Assembly (NCBI RefSeq): GCF_033958435.1
Contig: NC_134145.1
Coordinates: forward strand, 34,437,501 to 34,501,500
Source: Carettochelys insculpta
Taxonomy: Eukaryota; Chordata; Testudines; Carettochelyidae
Length of the DNA: 64,000 bases
Direction: 5' to 3'
A program made the translations under genes and the position numbers. A model generated the notes under the pieces. It was not told the DNA's origin. It saw nothing but the letters and a program-made list of their open reading frames with translations, and ran no database searches. Every line of letters begins with the position of its first letter. Position 1 is the first letter of the stretch. Of this stretch, positions 45,681 through 55,743 are shown piece after piece.

Positions 45681-48331
45681 TCAGATCAGCCCAGCCAAGG
45701 CTTTGTCAAGGCGAGACTTAAACACCTCCAGGGATGGAGACTCCACTACTTCCCTGGGTAGATCATTCCAATGCTTCACCATCGTCCTAGTGAAAAAGTT
45801 TTTCCTAATGTTCAACCTGGACCTTCCCAACTGCAACTTTAGACCATTGTTCCATGTTTTGCCATCCATGACCACTGTGAACAGCCTCTCTCCAGCCTCT
45901 TTGCAGCCTCCCTTCAGTAAGTAGAAGGCTGTTATCAAGTCCCCCCTCAGTCTTCTCTTCTGCAGACTAAACAGTCCCAATTCCCTCAACCTTTCTTCAT
46001 AAGTCATATGCTCCAGCCCCCTAATTATTCTGGTCGCCCTCTGCTCGACCCTCTCCAGTGTATCCACATCCTTCCTATAATTGGGGGACCAGAACTGGAC
46101 ACAGTACTCCAGATGCGGCCTCACCAAAGCCAAATAAAGAGGAACAATCACTTCTTTGGATCTACTGGCAACGCTCCTCTTTATGCAACCTAATATGCCA
46201 TTAGCCTTTTTGGCTACAACAGCACACTGTTGACTCATGTCTAGCTTCTCATCCACTAAAACTCCCAAGTCCTTTTCTGCAGAACTACTACCGAGCCAGT
46301 CAGACCTCAGCCTGTAACAATGCTTGGGATTCTTCTGGCCCAAGTGCAGGACTCTGCACTTGTCCTTATAGAACCTCATCAGATTTCTTGCAGCCCAGTC
46401 TTCCAATCTGTGTAAGTCACTCTGGACCCTATCCCTACCCTCCAGCGTATCTACTTCTCCCCCTAGCTTAGTGTCATCTGCAAACTTGCTGAGGATGCAA
46501 TCCAACCCCTCATCCAAGTCATTGATAAATACGTTGACCAGAACAGGACCCAGAACTGAACCTTGGGGCAGGCACTCCACTAGAAACTGATCAAGCCGTT
46601 GATCACTACCTGCTGGGCCCGACCTTCTAGCTAGCTTTCTATCCATCTTACCGTCCATTTATCCAATCCACATTTCTTTAACTTGCTGACAAGAGTATTG
46701 TGGGAGACCGTATCAAAAGCTTTGCTAAAGTCAAGATAAATCACATCCATTGATTTTCCCCTATCCACAGAGCCAGTTATCTCATTGTAGAAACTAATCA
46801 CATTAGTCAGGCATGACTTGCCCTTCGTGAATCCATGCTGACTATTCCTGATCACTTTCCCCTCCTCCAAGTGCCTCAAAATGATTTCCTTGAGGAGCCC
46901 CTCCATGAATTTTCCAGGGACTGATGTAAGACGGACCAGCCTATAGTTCCCTGGAACATCCTTCTTCCCTTTGTTAAAGATGGGCACTACATTTGCCTTT
47001 TTCCAATCATCTGGGACCTCTCCCTATCGCCACGACTTTTCAAAGATGACGGCCAAGGTCTCGTCAACGACATACACCAACTCCCTCAGAACCCTCAGAT
47101 GAATTAAGTCCAGGCCCGTGGATTTATGTATGTTTAGCTTTTTCAGATAGCTCCTAACCTGTTCTTTCCCCACCAAAGGCTGTCCACCTTCATCCTACAA
47201 TGCATCACTTATCACATTAGTCCGGGAGTGGTCCTTGTCCATAAAGACAGAGGCAAAGAAAGCATTAAGTACTTCAGCTTTCCCTACATCATCTGTCACT
47301 GGGTTACCTCCCTCATCCAGTAGGGGCCCCACGCCCTCTCTGATCACCTTCTTCTTGCTAACTTTTCTTGTTATCCTTCACATTCCTTGTGAGTTGCAAT
47401 TCCAGTTGTGCTTTCGCCTTCCTGATAACTGCCCTACATTCTTGAGCTATACCTTTATATCCCTCCCTAGACACCTGGCCAAGTTTCCACTTTTTGTAAG
47501 CTCTCTTTTTGTGCCTAAGTTTTCCAAGGATTTCCCCAGTAAGCCAGTCTGGTCTCCTACCATATTTACCTCTCTTGCTGCACATCGGGACAGTTTCTTT
47601 CTGTGCCTTCAATAAGGGCTTTCTTAAAATACTGCCAGTTTTCCTGGACTCCTTTTCCCTTCATGATAGCATCCCAGGGGATTCTGCCCATCTGGTTCCT
47701 GAAGGAGTCAAAGTCTGCTTTTCTGAAGTCCAAGGTGTGTAATTTGCTGCTCTTTCCTTCCTTTGGTCAGGATCCTGAAGTCTACCATCTCATTATCACT
47801 GTTTCCCAGGTTGTCACACACCTCTATCTTCCCTATTAGTTCCTCCCTGTTTGTAAGCAGCAGGTCGAGCCGCGCATGACGTCTGGTCGGGTCCTTCAGC
47901 ACTTGTACCAAGAAGTGATCCCCAACACTCTCCAGAAATTTCCTGGACTGCTTGTGTACCGCCGTATTGGTCTCCCAAAAGATGTCAGGGTAATTGAAGT
48001 CCCCCACAATAGCGAGAGCCCACGGTCCAGAAACTTCTTAGTTGTCCAAAAAAGCCTCATCTACCTCATCATCCTGATTTGGCAGCCCATAGCAGACACC
48101 AACCATCACATCTCCAGTGCCGCCTACACCACTAAGCTTGACCCATAGATTCTCAACAGGCTTTTCTCCCTCTATGTACTGGAGTTCCAAGCAATCGTAG
48201 TGCTCTCTTACATACAGTGCAACTCCTCCTCCTTTTCTCCCTTGCCTGTTCTTCCTGCACAGTTTATACCCTTTCATGACAACGCTCCAGTCATGTGAGT
48301 CATCCCACCAAGTCTCTGTTATCCCAATCAA
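45681..48331 (-). pseudogene. CR1 ORF2 endonuclease-reverse transcriptase
   Basis: Endonuclease: IGITETWWDDSHDWS (catalytic Glu present), GRKGGGVALYVREHYDCLEL, MGDFNYPDIFWET, then GNSDNEMVDF. The catalytic His of the SDH motif is Asn here. Linker: [72 protein letters not shown], a frame break near 46650, [24 protein letters not shown] block and [13 protein letters not shown] with FADD intact. The C-terminus has [20 protein letters not shown] and [19 protein letters not shown]. Several frame breaks between blocks (48030, 47700, 47360, 47030). Confidence 0.8.
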
Positions 48332-48599
48332 ATCACAGTTCTTAGACTGGGCCAGGGCTTCTAACTACTCCTGCTTGTTACCCAGGCTTCTGTCACTGGT
48401 GTACAAACACCTTAGATAACCACTCGATCTCCCCACCCTCACTATTCAAACCAGGGGTCCACTTTTGTTGTACATTCCTCTTTGCATTTCTTCCTGGCCT
48501 CCAAGTTCCTTTCTACCCACAGGGTTTTGGTCACCATCCCCCAGCGAACCTAATTTAAAGCTCTCCTCACTAAGTTTGGAAGCCTACTTGCGAAAATGC

Positions 48600-49553
48600 T
48601 CCTTCCTCTCTTGGTTAGGTGGACCCCTTCTCTTCCCAATAATCCTTATGCCCAGAACAGTGTCCCATGATCGAAGAATCCAAAGCCCTCTCCCCGACAC
48701 CACCTGTGTAACCATGCATTTACTTCCTCAGTTCGACGGTCTCTACCTAGCCCTTTCCCTTCGACAGGAAGGATGGATGGGAATACTACTTGCACTCCAA
48801 ATTCTTTGACCTTTCTTCCCAGCGCCACATAATCCGCAGTAACCTGCTTAAGGTCATTCTTGGCCGTATCGTTAGTTCCCACATGCAGAAGTAGGAAGGG
48901 GTAGTATTCCAAAGGCTTGAGCAGTTTTGTAAGGCTCTCAGTCACATCCTGAATTTGAGCTCCTGGTAAACATCACACCTCACAAGATTGCAGGTCTGGT
49001 TGGCAGATGGATAGTTCAGTCCCTCTTAGGAGGGAGTCCCCTACCACCACCACTCATCTTTTTCTTATGGGGGTGGTGGTCATTGAACCCCCACCCCTAG
49101 GACTACACAGCCCATGTCCTGCAGTAGAAGCAGTTCCCTTGCTACTTTTTCCCTGTGAGGCTCCTTCCAAAGCATTCACCACTGCAGAACCAGTGGAGAG
49201 CCTGAAAGTGATTACTTCTCTATATCGATGGGGGATATAGTGTACCAGCCTTCTTTTTCTTCTAGAAGTTACATGCTGCCAGTTCTCTGCTTCATCCCTT
49301 ACCGCCCTCCCCAGTTCTTCCACCTGCCGTGCTTGCAAATTAAACGCTTCCTTCTGTCAAGGAAATCTTCATCCTCCTTGATTGAGTGGCGGGTCAACAC
49401 TTGAACCTCCAGACCTCTAATTTTTTCTTCTAAGATGGAGACCAGCTTGCACTTAGTGCAGACGAAATCCTTTCTTTCCTCGGGGAGGAAGACAAAAATG
49501 GTGCATCCCGAGCAGGTAACAGCAGCAGACTTGTCACTATCCATGCCTGCCAT
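48600..49553 (-). pseudogene. CR1 ORF1 protein with zinc-knuckle and SGNH esterase domains
   Basis: Likely start MAGMDSDKSAAVTCSGC at 49553. The CxxC pair CSGC and CTKC brackets about 16 residues, then a short helix LEEKIRGLEVQV. After a frameshift near 49330 a linker leads to the esterase-like part (48945-48646). It includes YYPFLLLHVGTNDTAKNDL, whose GTND block is typical of SGNH hydrolases found in CR1 ORF1. In CR1 this protein is thought to bind nucleic acid or membranes during retrotransposition. At least two frame breaks. Confidence 0.7.
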
Positions 49554-49673
49554 CTTAAATAGGGATATAAAAGAAAGGCAAGGCCCCTCCCACTCCCTTC
49601 CAAACCTCCTCTCTAAACTCCCTGTTTGCAGTCCCCTGTTAGCAAGCTCACCTGTTTGCTTGCACATTGCTTT

Positions 49674-50310
49674 ATAAAGCCCTGAATGGCCTCAAAGTTC
49701 CTCCCCTTACTGAGGCTCAGCCAGTAAGCAGAGGCCTCTAGATATCAAGCTTATTTAGAAGCCAACAGTTTCCAACTGCCAGTCCCAGTCCACCTTCAGT
49801 GGGGGCGGCGGCAGGAGAAAAAAAAACAAAAAACCACACACCACAGAGCAGAAAAATACCACAGCCACAGCCAGAAAGCCCCAAACACAACACACGCCCA
49901 GACAGCCTCTGACTTAAGAGTCCTGGTTTGGCTTCTCCTTTATCTGGAGAACTCCTTCTCTAATTCCCTGTTCACAAGCTCACCTGCCTGGACACTGCTT
50001 AATAAAGCCCTGAACTGCCTCGAAGTCCCTCCCCTTACTGAGGCTCAGCCAATCAGCAGAGGCTTCTAGATATCAAGCTCATTTAGAAGCCAACAGTTTC
50101 CAACTGCCAGTCCCAGGCCACCCTCCGTGGGGGTGCGGCAGGAGAAAACAAACAAACAAAAAAAACCTGACACTCCACAGAGCAGAAAAACACCACAGCC
50201 ACAGCCAGAAAGCCCCACACACAACACACACCCACACAGCCTCTTACTTAAGAGTCCTGTTTTGGCTTCTCCTTTTTCTGGAGAACTCCCTCTCTAACTC
50301 CCTGTTTCCT
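49674..50310 (-). promoter_or_regulatory. Tandem 5' UTR monomers of the CR1
   Basis: Two units start with the same phrase (GCCCTGAATGGCCTC at 49679 and GCCCTGAACTGCCTC at 50007), period 328 bp. They stay collinear through CTAGATATCAAGCT, CCAACAGTTTCCAACTGCCA, CACAGCCACAGCCAGAAAGC and TTGGCTTCTCCTTT. A third unit begins at about 50285 (CTCTCTAACTCCCTGTT) and stops at the element edge. Placement upstream of ORF1 suggests internal promoter monomers; promoter function is inference. Confidence 0.75.
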
Positions 50311-51660
50311 TCACTGATACACAGTGTTCGATAAAACAACTCATTTGCAGATTGCATTAAAACAAAACCTAAACACTGTTCAGCACATCATATTTATACC
50401 TCACGTAGAAGATGAAGCTTCTGAGCACATTTTTCTGACCACAGAAACAAGTGTAGTCATGCGCTATCCAAGTGGGAAAAGTAGACATTACAAATGCTTT
50501 TTAAATATGTCAGGGATGGTGATAGCTCCTGCTGTGAGGGCAGGGAACTGAACTCACTGGCCTCTGAAAGTCTCTTCCAGTTTTATGAGGCAGCTATATC
50601 TCCGTATGCTATTCTTTTTCAAAACCTTTTTTACTGTATGCCAACATTATCAGATCAGGCATTTGCATGGAACATATACAAGCTTACATGTGCCTGTGTC
50701 TGTCTGAAAGTGGTAAACTTTTTCCAAAAGACAATGTTGAAATTAAATAAAACCAAAACCAAAGAGAGATGGCTATAGAAAAAAAACTTTTAATTTCCTC
50801 ACAGACAACTGAAAAGACTTGTTAAAATAAGATACATTTTTCCCTTTTCCTTTTGACTCGGATGGCTGCACTAATTTGTCATAAAATACAGAAGACTGCA
50901 AAGAACTACTCTTACTAAAATATAGTATTAGAAAATGTCCTGCTGTGTTCGTGGACTTCAGAAGTTACAGTACACGCAGGTTTTACAGAAAAGAAAGTAA
51001 AATCTTGCTATAGTTAGGAAAGAGTAATATAAGGAAGTAGATAACACTGGAAATTATCTAGCTTTTTGTGGGTTTTACAGCACTTTGTCATATTACATGT
51101 TTAGATTTTGCTGGACTCAGAACTTTAAAAGCTTTGGTGACACAGCAACAGCAATTATTCTGCACTAACCAATCTAATCAGGATTCTGAATTTCTCTGAT
51201 CTGTAAAGTCTGAACATAGGTAAACAATAGCTTAGGAAAAATTTCTTAACATGCCTAACAATTTCTTTCTTAAAATGTTAAAATAATCAATTCCACAGCC
51301 ATAAAGCTGTATTGATTAAAGAAAATATGAAACAGTTCTTACCATTCAAGGTGGTTATCATATTCCATCAATATCCTTACAACTGCAACAGCGTCTTGCC
51401 AGAAGACACACCTCGAAAAGTCCTTCCAGCCAATCAGTAACCAGAGTGTCTAGGAGACTGCAGCTGATGAATCACAGTAGGCATAGCCAAGCATAGGGGG
51501 TGTTGTTTTCTTTAAAATGAAGGAGAAAATGCTGTGCCCTTTCCCAAAGGAATACAGGCAGCTGTTTCACAGCTTTTTTGGATTCTTTTCTTTCTAAATG
51601 AAAATACATGCCAGTTACATTGCCTGTAAGTTGTAATAAATGAAATACAATAGCGAATCT
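50311..51660. other. Interval with no recognised gene or repeat
   Basis: AT-rich unique-looking sequence; short frames only. Confidence 0.4.
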
Positions 51661-51664
51661 TTCT

Positions 51665-51790
51665 CTGTTGTCACATTTACAGGACAAGAAGTCTTGTGTC
51701 ACCCGCTTCATCAGATGCATGAGTGGGGCTGGTGGTTTCAGAGGGGTATTGAAAGAGTGGGGGCCCAGTAAGAGGGAGGGCCAGAGATGA
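51665..51790 (-). mobile_element. PLE 3' region fragment with internal deletion
   Basis: ACAAGAAGTCTTGTG joins CGCTTCATCAGATGCATGAG, then GTGGTTTCAGAGGGGTATT and AGAGGGAGGGCCAGAG. This is the reverse of 57370-57510, missing about 60 bp near the tail. Confidence 0.65.
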
Positions 51791-52395
51791 CATTTACATT
51801 TACAGGGTGTTTCTCAAAAAGAGAAAATGTCTATTTACAGAGTGGATTAAAAAGTTTAGAATTCAACTGGGTTTATAATTCTATAAACACTTTCAACAAG
51901 CAATTAATTAGCTCATGCCCCTCTTCCCTTGATCCAGATTCTCAGTGGAACTCCACCTATTTACACCAGATGGGGACTGGGTCCCCTATTTTTAAATTTC
52001 ATGACATAAGCCAATAAAGCCAAGCGGTAAGTAGTTAATGCTAGTACTCATTCTGCCACTTGCCCTAATCATCCCCCTGCCAATGCATGAGTGTTCACAA
52101 CAGGACATTCTCAGGTACTTTGGCTATTCTGATCTTAAGTGCTCTCTTAAGTTTGTTTTGCATATTTAAAAAAAAATCCAAATAGGTACCTATGAGAATG
52201 GTCACAATAAGTCCTATTACTGTCTGTTGTGAAGACTTACATATGTATATACACACACAGTTTTTAAAAACATCAGTGGCATCCCTCAAATACAACAGGG
52301 CCTTATGAAATAATTACATACTTAAGGAATTTTAAATGTGCACTAGTAAGAAACATCTCTACTCCAGAAGTACCATACATTATTTGTGTTATAGC
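51791..52395. other. Interval with no recognised gene or repeat
   Basis: Unique-looking sequence with a T/A-rich patch near 52170 and a short (TA/CA) patch near 52245. Confidence 0.35.
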
Positions 52396-52404
52396 AATGC
52401 CTCA

Positions 52405-52510
52405 TAGCCACGTTCATGCTCCCATTGTGCTAGGCTCTTTCCAAGCACATAGTTGAGACAGATCCTGTCCTGAAGAGTTTAGAATCTAGCAAATAGAAAA
52501 CAGATGCACA
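52405..52510 (+). repeat. L2-type LINE 3' fragment
   Basis: CCCATTGTGCTAGGCTCTTT, then AGACAGATCCTGTCCTGAAG and AGTTTAGAATCTAGC match the order of landmarks in ancient L2 3' ends. A related piece is at 59860-59960. Confidence 0.6.
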
Positions 52511-52688
52511 AAGGTGTAAATATAAATATTCATTATAGTGGTTGTTAAGCTTTTCCATACTCCATGTTACAGCAGAAGGAGGATTCAGGAACACTTCGCA
52601 TCTAGCCAGAAAGAAAAGGAGGGTGATGGTGACCCACCTGAAACCTAGCCATGATACTCTGGAGGCTCACAGCCCTTTGGCTGAGACC

Positions 52689-52932
52689 AGGTCTACATTA
52701 GACATTAAAGTCGACTGTAGATAAGTTGATTCTGGTCAACTTACTTACAATCAACTTACCTGGCCGTCCTCAAAGAAGGTCACCCATACTCCTTGAGATA
52801 ATGAGGAGTATAGGGGTCGACTGCTGACCCCAGATACTTCGATTTCACTCATCCCCACTAGGCACGCAAAACTGAACCCTGGAAGATTGACCCTGACTGG
52901 GTCAATCTTCCATATCGTGAAGACATACCCTA
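52689..52932. mobile_element. Harbinger-type miniature element
   Basis: Left CCAGGTCTACATTAGACATT and right GTGAAGACATACCC are weak inverted ends. Inside, AAGTCGACTG and GGTCGACTGC recur, and GATTGACCCTGACTGGGTCA forms a hairpin with TCAATCTTCC near the right end. 244 bp, non-coding. Confidence 0.5.
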
Positions 52933-53547
52933 AGAGTTCATGATTTCTGTGATTTAATTACAGCGCTTAACCATTAAAGCTTCTGTCAGGCTCCTCAACA
53001 GCAGTGTTTTTCCTATAACTCAAGCTTTTCTAGGGCTCCTCCTGGTCCCACACGTTCTTCTCCAAGCCTCCCTCCTTCAGACCCCGTCTCCACATTCACA
53101 GACCTTCAGAACATTGCACCGCCCACCTTCCTTTAATAATTGCATTAAGCCTCATTCACTCAAAGTTTGGATGCTGTGGGTCAGGTCTACTGCATGATAG
53201 TACCTCTCACCTTTTCCACTTGTGCCTGCATGTAAAATTCTAACTGTTGTAAATCCTGTGCACTAGAAAACTAGCCTCTGGGCATGTTGCTGACTCACAG
53301 GTGTGTGCGGTAGGTGGAGATAACAAGAGGGTGGAAGGTTCCCTCAGGGTTTTTATCAGCCAAAAGATTTTAGATCCTTCACTGTTCATATTGGTACTCT
53401 GCAGTATACAGCTGCAACAAGACACCACAAAGATAACAAATGAATACAATCAAATGTAAGGCTTTAACCCTATCTTCCAATGATGTACACATGATTTTAA
53501 GATCTTTTAAAATGGTGGTAGGATGATGTTTGAGCTTCCTGAATAAC
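52933..53547. other. Interval with no recognised gene or repeat
   Basis: Unique-looking sequence; a 69-residue minus-strand frame at 53240-53449 has no recognisable domain. Confidence 0.35.
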
Positions 53548-53561
53548 TATTCAATGATAGT

Positions 53562-53797
53562 AACAGAGAGGAAGCCGTGCTAGTCTATACACTATCAAAA
53601 CAAAAAGCAGTCAAGTAGCACTTTAAAGACTAGCAAAATAGTTTATTAGGTGAGCTTTCGTGGGAAAGACCCACTTCTTAAATATTGAGTCTATTCTGGT
53701 CTGGCTATGGTCTGAAGAAGTGGGTCTGTCCCACGAAAGCTCACCTAATAAACTACTTTGCTAGTCTTTAAAGTGCTACTTGACTGCTTTTTGTTTT
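53562..53797. mobile_element. PLE-family inverted dimer with 14-bp target duplication
   Basis: The left arm has a full tail (AAGCCGTGCTAGTCTATAC) and then CAAAAAGCAGTCAAGTAGCA. The right arm mirrors only the part from CAAAAAGCAG inward (ending TGCTACTTGACTGCTTTTTG). The arms meet near 53690 with AGACCCACTTCTTAAA against GAAGAAGTGGGTCTGT. The duplication TATTCAATGATAGT lies at 53548-53561 and 53798-53811. Confidence 0.8.
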
Positions 53798-53811
53798 TAT
53801 TCAATGATAGT

Positions 53812-54288
53812 TATAATTTTTAGGAACTGTCAAAAAACAACATAAAATGTGACTAGCTCCTCTCCAAACTGTACCATTAAAATGACTAATGTTGTGTATT
53901 AAAAATCAAATGTAAATACCTGCTCCACACAGTACTATCATTGACAGTTCACTGTTTTTCTGCCCACTAAATCTGCTGACCATGTTATAGCAATTCCTCT
54001 GGGAATTTAGGGCACTGTTGTACAAAGTAATTAATACAGGTGAACCCCAACATCTAACAGGAGTCCCCATGAAACCAATGAGCCACCATGTGATTGCCAG
54101 TGTTCACTTCTGTGGAAGCCTTTACAGCTGTGGCTATGGCTATGTTTGCACTGAGTTTCAGATTTCAACGCACAACTTATTTTTAATGTCCTACATGACC
54201 ATTGAAAACTGGCAAATATCTCAGCAGTATGCAGACTTGCTTATGGTTGTTATTCAGTTAATCTAACCCAGGATGGACTATATGACAC
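53812..54288. other. Interval with no recognised gene or repeat
   Basis: Unique-looking sequence before the candidate LTR. An 82-residue frame (54018-54266) shows no domain. Confidence 0.35.
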
Positions 54289-54377
54289 TGTCATGATCAT
54301 GAGGGTTAGCCATCAGCCTGGGAGTAAAAGGGTTAACCTCCTTAGCCAGGTGGGGTTGGCCTATAGGAGTACAGGTA

Positions 54378-54450
54378 AGAATTTCACACTGGGACAAAGG
54401 AATTTTTGGCTCCTCCCTTTTCTGTCCTCTGTTCCTTTTTCTTCTTTCCA
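54378..54450 (+). repeat. LTR segment also present inverted inside the foldback
   Basis: AATTTCACACTGGGACAAAG to CTTCTTTCCA. Its reverse complement is at 54866-54940 with very few differences. Confidence 0.85.
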
Positions 54451-54643
54451 GCGATGAGGGAGACAGACACAGAATATCTCCCTCCAAGAACAGACCCTCC
54501 AATCTTCTGTAAGTAGGGTAAAGTTTAGATAAATCCATTAGGCTTTATTGTTTTATGGTTTGGGAAGTGGGATCTGATGTCTGTGCACTTTTTAGAAATG
54601 TTCTTTTACTCTCCTTGGATTCCCCATGTGTTTCACTTTGGCT

Positions 54644-55168
54644 ATGTCTACACTAGCCCCAAACTTCGAAATGGCCATGCAAATGGCCATTTCGAAGTTT
54701 ACTAATGAAGCGCTGAAATACATATTCAGCGCCTCATTAGCATGCAGGTGGCCGCGGCACTTCGAAATTGACGTGGCTCACCGCCACGCGGCTCGTTCAG
54801 ATGGGGGTCCTTTTCGAAAGGACCCCCACCTACTTCGACGTCCCCTTATCCCTTATTCCTCATGGCTGGAAAGAAGAAAAAGGAACAGAGGACAGAAAAG
54901 GGAGGAGCCAAAAATTCCTTTGTCCCAGTTTGAAATTCCTATGAGCAGATAGGAATAAGGGGACTTTGAAGTAGGCGGGGTCCTTTCGAAAAGGAGTCCC
55001 GTCTGAATGAGCCGCGCAGCGGCGAGGCGCGTCAATTTCGAAGTGCTGCGGCCGCCTGAATGCTAATGAGGTGCTGAATATGTATTTCAGCGCTTCATCA
55101 GTAAACTTCGAAATGGCCATTTGCATGGCCATTTTGAAGTTTGGGGCTAGTGTAGACACGACCTTTGT
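54644..55168. mobile_element. TTCGAA-rich foldback element with captured insert
   Basis: Arms of about 200 bp: CTATGTCTACACTAGCCCC and AACTTCGAAATGGCCATGC on the left are mirrored by GCATGGCCATTTTGAAGTTT and GGGGCTAGTGTAGACACGAC on the right. Several intact CTTCGAAAT motifs, high CpG content and good pairing suggest a fairly young copy. The loop holds a 75-bp inverted copy of 54378-54450. Confidence 0.8.
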
Positions 55169-55743
55169 GACTCTTCCACCTACTCATGAGGCTTGCAACA
55201 CGAATATTGTTGTAATAATAAAAGTTCTGTCTTTTTCTTTTTATTAACCTGGTATTGGTTAATGTTTGTGTCCTGGTTTTTCCTTTTGGTGCTGAGATTT
55301 CCCAAGTAGTATCTCCCTGTTTTCCTTATTATTACTTGGGTGGTGGCAGCGAATTTTATCCCCAAAATCTAAGGGTTTTTTAGGATTTTGGGGGGGAACT
55401 TTATACCAAAACCTTGTAGATAAGGTTTTGGGGGTACTTTTGCTGGCCCCCACTTCTGCATTTGTCTTGCTAGACTGGGGACGAGCCATGACAGGTGCAT
55501 AGTGAGAAAGGGATCTAGTGTGCCATGAATGAGTCATAAAAACATGCAGATACCAGTCCCTTGAAGTTGCAGCTAATTGCCTGTTTTGCTCCAGTAATGA
55601 CTGGTACAATATTGATAAATATAGACTACACAAACTAACAAATTTCTGACACTGCTACATTACCACAGATCCCATATTCTTTTACGGGAAACTAAATGAA
55701 TAGGCTGCAGTTAACTCTGTCCTTAGGAATATCATCCTTTTGG

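Larger units (their letters stand above)
45597..50310 (-). mobile_element. Nearly full-length CR1 LINE with tandem 5' repeats
   Basis: The 3' end at 45597 carries the ATTCTATG-type tail. ORF2 (RT then endonuclease) and ORF1 follow rightwards. The 5' region has two tandem monomers of about 328 bp and the start of a third. At 4.7 kb this is close to complete for CR1. Decay is modest, so it is among the younger copies here. It is disabled by frameshifts and an endonuclease substitution. Confidence 0.85.
54289..55493 (+). mobile_element. Candidate solo LTR split by a foldback element
   Basis: Starts TGTCATGATCATGAGG and ends GAGCCATGACA, giving TG...CA termini and a 7-bp inverted repeat TGTCATG/CATGACA. 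An AATAAAA signal at 55216-55222 is followed by a T-rich stretch, and TTGGGTGGTGGCAGCG near 55337 has a retroviral U5-like look. The flanks GACAC and GGTGC are not a clean duplication. No retroviral genes are seen next to it. Without the foldback (54644-55168) it would be about 680 bp. Confidence 0.4.

Noticed and set aside
45681..46658. 325-residue open frame as a host gene
   Set aside because: It is the RT C-terminal half of the CR1, including FADD and the standard CR1 tail.
54289..55493. A complete endogenous retrovirus
   Set aside because: Only one LTR-like segment is visible and no gag, pol or env sequence flanks it.
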